The translations under genes were made by a program, and so were the position numbers. The notes below the pieces were generated by a model. The model did no database searches. It worked only from the letters and a program-made list of their open reading frames with translations, and had not been told where the DNA came from. Shown one piece after another: positions 47,528 to 57,838 of a stretch of 64,000 bases of DNA. Position 1 is the stretch's first letter; each line of letters begins with the position of its first letter. The stretch covers positions 84,476,917 to 84,540,916 of the forward strand of contig CM035417.1 of assembly GCA_020310875.1 (NCBI GenBank), read 5' to 3'. This DNA comes from Ceratopteris richardii (lineage: Eukaryota > Streptophyta > Polypodiopsida > Polypodiales > Pteridaceae).

Positions 47528-48500
47528 ACCAAGGGAGCATACAACTACCTACTTTGGGTTGACCTTTTCATATCTATCCTTGGTTTATAATGGAAGAAGA
47601 TGATGTAAATTCTTGACGATTGGGAGGCAAAGAAAGAAGCCTTCTCTATAGAGAATGCTCATCTCAAAATGAAAATTCAAGCACTAGAAGATGGTATTGC
47701 CAAAAGACAAGACATATTTCTTGAACAAATTCAAGCTATGTAGGGAGCTATCATCAACTTAGAAGAACTATTTGAAGTGTGAGGAAGAACAAGCCATTTT
47801 GAGGGAGCAATTACAAGATGAAAAGGACCAAAAGCGAGGAATTCAAGTAAATAAATATACTTCATAGAATAATATAAATTAGCTATAGACGAAAAGGATA
47901 GTTTAACTACACAACTTTTATCTTTAATGGATAGTTTATAGGCAACTATAGCTAAACTAAATAGTATTATGGAACTATAATAATAACTATTGGATGCGAA
48001 GTAGTTAGTTTTAGAGAAAAGCACAATTTTGGAAGATAAAGAGGTTGAGATTAGAGAATAATCAAAAGTTAAGACTCAGTTGAGACAACCTGTCAAAGCC
48101 AAAGATGTGGACTTGGTACAAAAAGAGGAGTAGTCTCAATTGTTGTGTACTCAACTAGCAGAAGCTACCAAGGCCAATCAAAATTTCCTCAAAGTTTTAG
48201 CATTTGGATTATGCAGAAGCCAAGGTAGCAAAAACAACTTTGAAAGCACATGGAAATTAGGTGATTGTTCTGAACAAGAATTCCATGTTGTGGTCAAGGA
48301 AATTGCTACTCAACTTAAGTGTATTTTGGATGAATTTATTTATGATTGGGACAAGGTCATACATCTGCCTGTGGAAGGGGATAGTGACATATAAACTAAA
48401 TTATTCCATAGTTAGTAGGTTCTTCCATGATGCATGCCAATGTTAGCATGCCTTTGATCTAGACCCTTATTCTGAAATCTATGTAAAATGTAGTTATTTA
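47528..48500 (+). pseudogene. Second Gypsy relic, coiled-coil ORF continued
   Basis: Continues 37099-38491 across the old Copia insertion. Plus-strand stretches include EAKKEAFSIENAHLKMKIQA, LCTQLAEATKANQNFLKVLA and FHVVVKEIATQLKCILDEF, separated by stops. The Lys/Glu/Leu-rich pattern suggests a coiled coil and a terminal helical part, comparable with the end of the extra ORF at 33.6-34.3 kb. Function unknown. Confidence 0.45.
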
Positions 48501-48889
48501 CTTTGATTGTAAATAGTAGACATTAATCGTTAGGAATTCGAGAGAAGAAAAATCATTGTTATCTTTCTTATATAATTGTTCCCATCCATTATTTGAGAAG
48601 ATAGAGAAGTCTTTCCCAAAATCTAGAAAAAACTCAATCTTATAGAGATCGCATGACTATTGTAAAACAACTTCAGTAATATAAGCTATTTTGTTTTCAA
48701 TGCTAACTCTGTATTGTTTTGATCTCATTGTAGCAAAACTTGAGTTATACGTATACTGTTAAGGAAACATATTGTCTGTGTGTGGAGTTCTGTATTCAAA
48801 AGTCTAGTATTTGTGAGGTTGGGAATAAAGATATCTCATGTTATTCTTCATCATAAATCGACATTCCCCAAACTTTAGTCTCCTTTGAC
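48501..48889. other. Unassigned AT-rich stretch
   Basis: No gene, LTR pair or known repeat recognised. It may be the 3' LTR of the second Gypsy relic, but no partner copy was found. Confidence 0.25.
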
Positions 48890-50300
48890 ATATATAATTT
48901 ATAGAAAACATTCCTATGGGTTGGTAATGACGTAGTCTACTTGTTGTCTCCCTAGAAAGAAGGTGATCTAGGAATTCTTTGTACTTCTAAATGCCCTCTA
49001 ATTTTGATGTCAAATGGATTCATAGGTCTCTTGATTCCATAGACTTAATTAAGAAAACACTAATGCTTTTTATTTGAATGATTATAGGGCATGAAAGAAC
49101 CATAGATTGTGAGACATTGTTATTTCGCCTCATGTTTTTGTCCCTATTGGAAGTACTCTTGTCTCTAATATATGGAAGAGCTCGATTGAGGTGAAAAATA
49201 ATTATATTTTTCCAAAATTTTTCGAACTTAGTAGGAAATTTTGGGTGCAAGAATCTTCTTGGATTAAATGGTTTGTCGCTCATAATATGATTAGCCTATC
49301 TATTCAACATCACAAGTGGTTCCGATCTAGAATTTTTTTCTTGGAGTGGCCTTATCAAGAAATATGACATGGTTAATAATGCTTTCATTGATGCTACCAC
49401 TAATTTTTCCTCTTCTCGTAAACAAGTATGGAAGACCTTCAAAGACTATGGGAGAATTGCTTTGCATCAATGTAACTTCAATCGTGTTGAAGCTTGCCAT
49501 TGTTTCCAAAGACATGTTTCTCATATTCGAGATCATAAGGTTACCATAAATTCTCTGTCGCTAAGATCAATAAAAGATGGATGGTGTGGTGAAGTCCTTA
49601 GGAATGGAGATGTAGATATACTTGGATTTGATCTTTCCCTGATCAATTCAAGCACTCTGTTCTCCAATGGCTCATTCTTCATCAAGTATCCGGATAAGCA
49701 AAAAAGTAAATCGGTATGGAATTAATGATGGGAAATGTTCTTTTTAAGGGCTACTTAAAGATGTTCAGCATATTTTCATCAATTGTAAGTTCGTTGAAAA
49801 GTTTTGGGAGTTGCTAAATGATTGCAAGCACATCGTCTTTCCTCATAAGATGGGTAATCAAGAAATCTTTCTTGGGCCTTTTTTTAGATTTAACATTGTC
49901 TTATGGAACATCTCGAGAGATGTAATTCTTTGTCATATATGGAGAACTAGGAACTCCCTTTTAAATGGTGTTGTAAGAACCCCTTGTTTCAGTTTCATGT
50001 TCCTCTATAAAGGACTAAAATTAATGCCCATAAGTGTATTCATAAGGTCCCTAACTGTAATTTGTATCATGTCATTTTTTTCCTTCTTCCGCAGAAATGG
50101 AAAGAGAAGCATTTGTCTCTATATAGTCCTATTAGACTCAATATGATCTTATCTATCCATTTTCAAGAGGAAGTTCGACCAAAGCTTACTCTCCCCAAAT
50201 GCTTGAGTCGGTTTGAAAGTATAAGTGAAGGTGGGTTTAGTGCCCTTGGGACCCTCTGTATTCCAGAAACTAGGGATTAGACTCAATTGAATGCCCCAAG
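48890..50300 (+). pseudogene. LINE (non-LTR retrotransposon) 3' relic, copy C
   Basis: Frames contain KEGDLGILCTSKCPLIL, the region after reverse transcriptase. At 49745-49960, DVQHIFINCKFVEKFWELLN followed by ILCHIWRTRNSLLNG resembles the C-terminal zinc-binding region (zf-RVT) of plant LINEs. Many stops are present. There is no poly(A) tail directly after it; 50165-50285 is imperfectly repeated at 50336-50465. Confidence 0.6.
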
Positions 50301-50769
50301 GCTATACATGGTCTATCCTATGTTTTTTTTTTAAGAAGAACTTCGGCCCAAGCCTACTCTTCCTTGCATGAATTAGTTTAAAGAACAACTACACAAGAGA
50401 AGGGGGTATAATGCCCATGGGATCCCCTTATCCCAAAAAGTACAGGCAAGTAAGAACACTATGAGGGCTCAAGGATAGTCTTGAACTAAAATGACAGTTG
50501 CTAAGATATGTAAGTCAAGGTCTTATTACAAATCAAATTAATCATCTTTTTGTCTTCCTCATGGGATCCCATCTGCTTTGGATCGTGTTGTTCTCCAAGA
50601 CAAACACCCGATGATGTGATGTATGAAGGGAGGAAACTTTTTACAGTTCTTGATTCTATTCTCTAACAGGTGAAGAGTCTTGTCAATTGATTCTATCGTA
50701 TGTGGTAGATCTAATTTCTTTTACATAATTCCATACTTTTTGCTTTGTCAATAAACAAGAAATATATTT
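50301..50769. other. Spacer between two LINE relics
   Basis: Apart from the imperfect repeat of 50165-50285, nothing is recognised. Confidence 0.3.
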
Positions 50770-52369
50770 TGAAAAGGTATGGAAGCCAACTTGGCAAGGC
50801 GTTCTATGGTTGTTAACACATTTATGTTGTCTATAACTATTTACTTTATCTCATGCTGGAGACCTAAGGAGAAAGACTTGGCCAAAGTGGAAAGAATCTG
50901 CAGAAACTTCCTATGGACTCGAGACCCCAACAGGAGGGGGATTCACAAAATCAAATGGGAAACTTGCATTAGCTCGAAAGACTCAGGGGGCCTGGGAATT
51001 TTGGATATCGTTGGGTTGGCTGACAAGCTTGCAGCAAAGTGGCTTATCAAGGCTTGGAGCAATAGTGAGTCCTCTTGGGCTAAATTGATCTTCAAAAACA
51101 AGGAAGACCTTACCTTAGTTGGCCTTCCAGGTTGGAAGGACATAGGGATTCTCACGCTTCTGTTCTCCCCCCACCTGGTGTCCCCTAAAGGCTCTAGCCT
51201 CGTGTGTTCCTTATGGGACAGTTGGAACAAGGCCAAACAATTCATCAGAATTAGTGATGAGTGGAAGTGGGCGGCTGGAATAAGACAAAATGACTCTATC
51301 TAGTTCTCGATCGACGGTATTCAGAGGCTGGAGTCTTGGAACCTCCAAACTGCAAAGCGTCTATGGAATAAGGGGTTCAAACAATGGAAACAACTCTAGA
51401 AACAAGAAACCAGCCAATGGATTAGGTTCGAAGACTTAGATCCGAGAGATAGAGTTACCCTCGAGGAATGGATGCTTCTTCAAGGCAGGTGTTTAGCATG
51501 GGACCACTCAACTACCCGCCTTCTCTACGGTCAGGATCTTCCTTGCCTAGAGGGCCTCAAATGGAGCAATGGTAAGAAACTATCCAGAATCCCTAACTTC
51601 AAAGAGAACTTAGATGTTCATCACACTCTTAACTAAGAGGTGGTGCCTTTCTTGGACCAAACTTCGATGGGAACTAAAGTTCATGTCTATTTGGCACCCC
51701 CTAATTGAGATCAAAAAGTCCATTCTCATGTGGAAGATCTTACATAAAGATATCTGGTCCAATGCAAGGGCTAACAAAATTTGTGGTGTGCCACCATGGT
51801 GCAAGTGTTGCCATCGATGCATCGAAGATTTAGTTCACTTGTTCTTCGATTGCCCCAAGTCCCATGTTATTTGGCATCATGTGATGCGGGTATTGAAACT
51901 CAAGAACCAAATCAATTGGCAACAAGCATTGTTGGGTGAGGCGGTTGGCTGCTCATCAAGACTGTGGAATGCCATCAGAGGTGAGACTCTTTGAAAGATT
52001 TGGAGGGAGCAATGTGCTGTCAATTTTGACCAAACTCCAAAGGAATGGTCGATTGAGAAATCCATGTTCCTTCTAGGTAAAATAATCTTTTGAGAGATCT
52101 CCACCGTTTAGACATCACTGCATTTATCTCCTCAAAAACAAGTTTAAACCCAAATGGGTCCCACATGAGGGAGATCATAGATCTGTCCGCCTCATTTGTA
52201 ATACCCTCTAGCTTGCCATAATCCTCCCGTGCATTGTAGGATTTGGGGGGTCCATTGGGCACTAGTCCCTTTCACTTGTAACTTTTCCTTTTTTAATTAA
52301 AGTCCGGGAGAATAGGCTAACTCCGAACTTCCTTTAAAGAAAAAAACAAAACAAAACAAAAAAAAAAAT
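50770..52369 (+). mobile_element. 5'-truncated LINE, copy D, with poly(A) tail
   Basis: Begins inside the reverse transcriptase thumb (RRSMVVNTFMLSITIYFISC) and includes LAKVERICRNFLWTRDPNRR and SSKDSGGLGILDI. The C-terminal zf-RVT has CKCCHRCIEDLVHLFFDCPK (about 51800-51860). It ends with an A-rich tail at 52338-52369. 5' truncation plus poly(A) is the normal outcome of target-primed reverse transcription. Stops at 51301 and elsewhere show it is dead. Confidence 0.8.
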
Positions 52370-53259
52370 ATTTCTGGTCGTGAAAACTTCAACAGAACTG
52401 GAACCACATTCACAGCACCAGACAATATTCTTAATTTCTGCATGCACCCTTACAGAAAGAGTACAATGATTCTTAATTTCTGCATGCACCCTTACAGAAA
52501 GAGTTCCATTGTACTGATCCTGTCAGAAATCGCTTATCTAAGACAGCCAATTGCCATGGAAGATGAAAGCTAGAACCTACATATTTCAGCCACAATAGTA
52601 CACACAGGAAAAATGCATCCAGAAGATACGACCATCGATCGCCATTTCAGGTTCCATAAATGAAGTGAACTCAGTGACCCTGCATAGTTTCAGCAGAGAA
52701 AAAAATTCTTGCGTTTCGAGACTATGGCTATTTAGACAAAACTCCACGATAACCTTTCATATTCCCCTCAGATGCTGCACACAAAAACAATCTAACGTCA
52801 TGGACTCTTCGCATTCCTGCATGATCGCACGCACAAAGAAGAGTAGGTGCACCGTGCACCGAAAACATACAGACATCGATTAGACAACCTGCAACACCTG
52901 CCACTTTACTGCAGAAAAAATGGCAAACACAGAGATCGCAAACAGCTCAGACGCCAGGATTCGGAAACAAATAAAGATTATGCTACCATTGTTTCAAAAG
53001 GGCGAAACACCGACGATGAAAGCAGAATCCGACGATCCAAGGAAGCAAGAATGCATGTATTTATGTCATGTAGATCAATAACAATCACTCATGGAACTGG
53101 ATTTCATCACCGGAAGGGCTAAAGAACCACGCGATTGGCGATGACTTCAAGGCGCTTATTTTGATAGGTCCGAAGACACAATGAATGCAAGTAAGGGTTA
53201 TGGTAATAAGCAATGAATGCTTGATAAACCGTGAAGGAATGGAAGATCCTGACGACCGA
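52370..53259. other. Low-copy sequence downstream of the AG-peptide gene
   Basis: Not recognised as transposon. It holds a tandem pair of 41 bp (52423-52463 and 52464-52504). It probably includes the 3' untranslated region of the minus-strand gene; an ATAAAT motif on the minus strand near 53055-53060 could serve as poly(A) signal. Confidence 0.35.
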
Positions 53260-53451
53260 TTAATGGTGAAGGAACACCAGAACAGCAAAAGGAAGAAGGG
53301 ATAGCAGAGACGGAATGAAGTAAGAAGCAGGTGCGGCACTCTCCAAGGCGACAGGCGAGGGAGCAGGAGACTGCGCCGCTGCAAGCGTCGCCACCATGGC
53401 GATCATAGCGAAAACGAGAGCAATCGATATCTTCTGGAATGCTGATGCCAT
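53260..53451 (-). CDS. Arabinogalactan peptide (AG-peptide), GPI-anchored cell-surface proteoglycan core
   Basis: 63 residues from the ATG at 53451; an in-frame ATG six codons upstream (53469) is possible, but the MASAFQK start gives a normal signal peptide. Residues 8-26 are hydrophobic, ending LAAA, with likely cleavage before Q27. The mature core is very short (QSPAPSPVALESAAPAS), with Pro in Ser-Pro and Ala-Pro pairs, the pattern that directs hydroxyproline arabinogalactan addition. Residues 44-63 form a hydrophobic tail after small residues (S38-A40), as in GPI-anchor signals. Length and layout match plant AG-peptides. The product would sit on the outer plasma membrane and cell wall. No intron is needed. 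The exact role cannot be inferred. Confidence 0.8.
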   Translation of the reverse strand: MASAFQKISIALVFAMIAMVATLAAAQSPAPSPVALESAAPASYFIPSLLSLLPFAVLVFLHH

Positions 53452-53595
53452 GTTCCTTCTCGGATTCACTTAAACTTGACAAACGACTAGTGTTGCTGAA
53501 AGAAATGATGCAGAAGGCGTCTCTCTCTCTCTCTCTGTGCGTAAGAAAGGTTGCAAGCGCTCACAGAAGATGCAGAGAACAATGTACTCGAGTCT
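53452..53595 (-). other. Predicted 5' untranslated region with (GA)n tract
   Basis: About 140 nt between the expected start site and the ATG. It contains a GA/CT microsatellite at 53519-53537, a common feature of plant 5' leaders. Confidence 0.45.
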
Positions 53596-53620
53596 CGAGA
53601 TCTCCATGTACCAGATGCTC

Positions 53621-53626
53621 TTTATA
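53621..53626 (-). promoter_or_regulatory. TATA box of the AG-peptide gene
   Basis: Minus strand TGTATAAAGAGC. Transcription would start about 30 nt further on, near 53590. Position and sequence fit a plant core promoter; it is not proven. Confidence 0.55.
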
Positions 53627-53639
53627 CATGAGAAAGGAA

Positions 53640-54478
53640 GAGAATGAGTGGACAGCGGTCAGTGCCGGCTTCCTGGGACCAGTCTGCAATGACAAGGATG
53701 AATCTCCAGCGAAACCTGCTTCCGAATCAGCGTACAGGCAGTTATAGTGGACCTTCATCCAGTTCACTACAGATGGAAAGCAGCTATTCGAGTTGGCAGA
53801 AGGTTTCTTTATCTTGATCCCACCAACTCCATTACTTTTCTTTTCTTTTTCCGGCTCAACAACAAATAAAAGCTTGAGGAAGCATAAAAGCTCCAGGACA
53901 GATCTAGGTTGGTGGAGGACGAATCAGGATTCTCCACGAAAGGAAGCACTCACAAAGAATGGCAATAGTTAATATTCACGGGACCTCTCGTATCCCACAA
54001 AGGAATGGTTAGACAACATTACAACTAGTTTAAACTGGTTAAAGTCATTACATGTTCAGCCCGGGGATGTTAACTCTCGACTTCCATCTCAAGAGACCAA
54101 AGACTCAATCATTGGAACAACAGAACGTGGGTACTATGTCCATTCACTTGCATAGTTGTTCTTTCAAAGTTAGAGCTCAGGAAAGTAAGGGCTTGCCAAA
54201 CCTCCATTTTAAAAAATAATAAATAAAAAAAAAGAATGGCAATACTTTTAAAAGAATAACCCGAAGTACGATCAAAAGTGTGGTTTTTTGTGCCTTGAAT
54301 GCCATGGGGCCGAGTGCCTAAGTTCAAGTCCACTCACTAGACATTTTGAATTTCTTATACTCTAAAAAAAAATGTGCTTTTTTGTCTAGCATAGTAACAT
54401 ATGAAGCATAGTAACATATGAAGGATGACATGTCACTCGAAAGGAATGTCACTCTAGTACATCCGATTCGGATCAACC
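53640..54478. other. Upstream region of the AG-peptide gene, otherwise unassigned
   Basis: No second gene recognised. It holds an 18-bp tandem pair (GCATAGTAACATATGAA, near 54386-54422) and A-rich runs near 54215. Regulatory sites upstream of the TATA box cannot be named with confidence. Confidence 0.3.
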
Positions 54479-54901
54479 TTTTTTTTTTGTTAAGTAAACA
54501 AAGATAAGAAATATATCAATGGGAACTGATACATCCTCTACAAGGGGCAGGCTCCTAAAAAATACAAAGGCAAGGTTTGCCTAACCACAACTCATACATC
54601 CTCTACAAGGGGCAGGCTCCTAAAAAATACAAAGGCAAGGTTTGCCTAGCCACAATTACATCTCGGGACAAAGTGCTGGCAAAAAGATCATTATACAAGG
54701 AGTATACATGACAAATAGAAAAGGCCTTCGTGAATGGAAGAGACCATGAAAAACCCAACACTAGAATATAGAGAAATGAGAACATTCCTCCAACTATTAG
54801 GCTTAGTAATAACCAAGAAATGCTAGATACTAGAGTACTCACGAATAGTAGCCTTGATAGCCTTTATACTACTTTGAGATTGTGGTGAGCTATCTCTTAC
54901 A

Positions 54902-54909
54902 AGCATAGG
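54902..54909. repeat. 8-bp target duplication, left
   Basis: AGCATAGG, identical to 57304-57311. Confidence 0.85.
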
Positions 54910-55329
54910 CTAGGTTTCATTATTCGTTATTCGACAATTTGTTTATTTGTGAATAATTACCGAATTTTACGACAACCCCCCATTATTCGATCGAATTATT
55001 TGGTGCCACATCAGCTTATTCGGAGATGAGCGAATACTCTTTGCACGGTAACTCGATAATTTTCGATCGAATGCACTTTCGATCGAAAAAGTTTTCAATC
55101 AAAAATTTTATTGATAAAAAATTCTTCGATCGAATTAAATTTCGATCGAAAACAAATTCGATCAAAAATTTTCTTATTAAACAACACAAGTAGACTCATT
55201 TTTCATAGGAGTTACTTTGTTTATTACGAACTTACAGTGTCGTAGATAGAACAAAGTATAAACTCTTGCTATACATATTAACTTTCGTACTTAAAGCATA
55301 AAAAATATATATATTTGTTTGCGAATTAA

Positions 55330-55620
55330 AAACTATTAAAATTGTTTGACTCTAAATTGATCTTACTTCACAATAGTATATGTACATGTGTGTATGATTG
55401 TGACTAATATGTATTGTGATTGTTTGAATCAATATTGATTCTTACTTCATAATAGTATATGTATGTGTATTTGAGTGTATAATTGTGAATGAAATCTATT
55501 GTGATTGTTTGATTCAACATTGATCCTTACTTCACAATAATATATGTGTGTGTATGATTGTGAATAAAAATGTATTGTGATTGTTTGAATCAATATTGAT
55601 TCTTACTTCACAATACTATG
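55330..55620. repeat. Four satellite-like units of about 77-85 bp
   Basis: Each unit has the form TATTGTGATTGTTTGAATC ... TTACTTCACAATA, with the two ends self-complementary. Similar units lie at 34876-35160. Confidence 0.75.
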
Positions 55621-55710
55621 TGTATGTGTATGTGCATGTGTATGTGTGTGTATGTTATATGCATGTGGGCATATATGTATGTGTGGCCATGTGTGTATGT
55701 ATATGTGCAA

Positions 55711-55846
<136 letters not shown>

Positions 55847-56108
55847 GTGTGTATGTGTATGTGTGCATGAAAGTATGTGTATGCATGTGTGTATGTATGT
55901 GCGCATAAAAGTATGTGTATGCAAGTGCGTATGTGTATGTGCGTGTATGTTATATGATTGCAAGTGAAATTCAAATATGATTGTGTATGTGCATGTGTTT
56001 GTATGATTGTGAATTCAAAACTATTGTAATTGTTGAAAAAGGTGTTGTGTTCAAGGGTTGAGAAGGTATCAACAAGTGAAGATCAATGGCATCTTGGACA
56101 ATGTATTT

Positions 56109-56217
56109 CAGCTAATAGAAGGTTCGTGTTGTATTAATACAATACAACTTCACATACCCATAGATCTTCTTTAAGAAGTTGTATTGTATTGATACAACAC
56201 GAACCTTCTGTTAGTTG
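56109..56217. repeat. Near-perfect hairpin (43-bp arms, 23-nt loop)
   Basis: 56109-56151 and 56175-56217 are complementary except for two or three positions. The loop is ACATACCCATAGATC plus TTCTTTAA. Could be a small foldback element or a source of small RNA. Confidence 0.85.
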
Positions 56218-56605
56218 AGATATTGGCAGCAAGACAATCACATCAAGAGGGACTTGTTGGGAAGAAAGAAATAGGCTTATTGAGATAATAGTATCAAGAG
56301 AGACTTGTTATGGCCAATTTTTTATAGAAATCGACTTATGTACTCAAACTTTCGATACTTACGACAAAAGAGATATAAACAAGTAATAAAATATTTTACT
56401 TTTTATGATATAATTTAATATTTTTTCAAGCATATAATAATGAATTTTTACTTTTTTATATTTGTATAGGTTATTTTGAAGGTTGATTGATTTTTAGTTG
56501 AGTATAAAGGTAGAAATTTCCCATTAAAAATGGATCATTATCAATTGTTAACTTGAATCATTTGAATCGTTAACTTCACTTTTTCTTAGGCTCAAGTCGA
56601 TTTAT

Positions 56606-57010
56606 TGTGTGTATGTGCTTGTATTTATGTATATATACATATGTATGTGTGTACGCGTGTATACATATGCATGTGTGTGTATGAATGCAAGTAAGTATGT
56701 ATGCACATGTGTGTGTATGCATATGTATGCATGTGCATGTGTGTATGCATATCTAGGTATGTGCATGTGTGTATATGCATATGTATGTATGTATGTGCAT
56801 GTGTGTATATACATGTCTATGTATGTGTGCATATGTGTGTATGTATGCATGTGAGTGTACGTGTGTGTGTCTATATGTGTGTGTATATGTGCAAGTATCT
56901 ATATGTGTGTGTGTGTATGATTTTGTGTGTACATGTGTACATGTTTGTGTGTGTATATGTGTGCATGTGTGTGTATGCATATGTGTGTATGACATGCACA
57001 TACATACACA
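56606..57010. repeat. Imperfect TGTGTATG/CATATG array
   Basis: Alternating purine-pyrimidine repeat of mixed GTGTAT, GCAT and ATGT units. No gene. Confidence 0.9.
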
Positions 57011-57700
57011 CATATGCATATATGTACTTTCAAATCTGTAAAATAAAAACACAAATTTTATCTTTGAAGAAAAGTTGTGAGCTCTCTAGACTCTCAAACA
57101 TGTGCGAAATGAGTTCTCGATAACAAAGTTTCGATCGAAAGACATTTCGATCGAAAATGTTTCAATCGAAATCTTTTTCTTTGATAAAAATTTCAATCGA
57201 AAGTCTATCCCTGTCCGTTTTTTTCGGTTTTATTCAAACAACCCGGAATAAAACCAACATATTCATTATTTTTTAATTATTCGAGCGAATAAATGCAACC
57301 TAGAGCATAGGCATAGTCCTTTTCCCACTATTGAAAATACGTTGGTTACTAGAGACTGAGACATACCACAAAATTTGAGATCTCCATAGTTACCACAACA
57401 CCAAGTCCATCCTAGTGAAAACATGATTAAGAATTGCAAGGTAGCCAAGCTTAACAAGACTGGCTCTTTAACATAATCATTAAGAAGACTCAATAAGCTC
57501 TGAGCATGCTAGCAATTAATAAAAACTGGGCAAGATCCTCCTTCTTGCCATAGAAGCAACAATTCCCATTACTCATATTATATTTCTTAGCTATGAACAT
57601 TGTCGAGATTCCATTGTGAAGACTAGGCCATTATAAAGTAGAGTGTTTAATGGCGAAAGGGGAATCCCAAAGTGCTCTAAATATGTATCTCCATTGTTTA

Positions 57701-57838
57701 GGATTCCACCTTGTCTTCCATCTGTCAATAATTCTATGCACAATATTTTTTGAGCAAGAAAAAAATGATGGATTCCACCTTGTCTTCCATCTGTCATTAA
57801 TTCTATGCACAATATTTTTTGAGCAAGAAAAAAATGAT
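57701..57838 (-). repeat. Tandem pair of 69 bp at the LINE A / LINE B junction
   Basis: 57701-57769 and 57770-57838 are nearly identical. Each contains an A-rich LINE tail (minus strand CTTGCTCAAAAAATATTGTG) and LINE coding sequence (RINDRWKTRWN). Confidence 0.85.

Noticed and set aside
53085..53482. Two other minus-strand frames (94 and 99 codons) overlapping the AG-peptide
   Set aside because: They run in different frames of the same locus and lack the signal peptide, Pro motif and GPI tail that make the 63-codon frame convincing.
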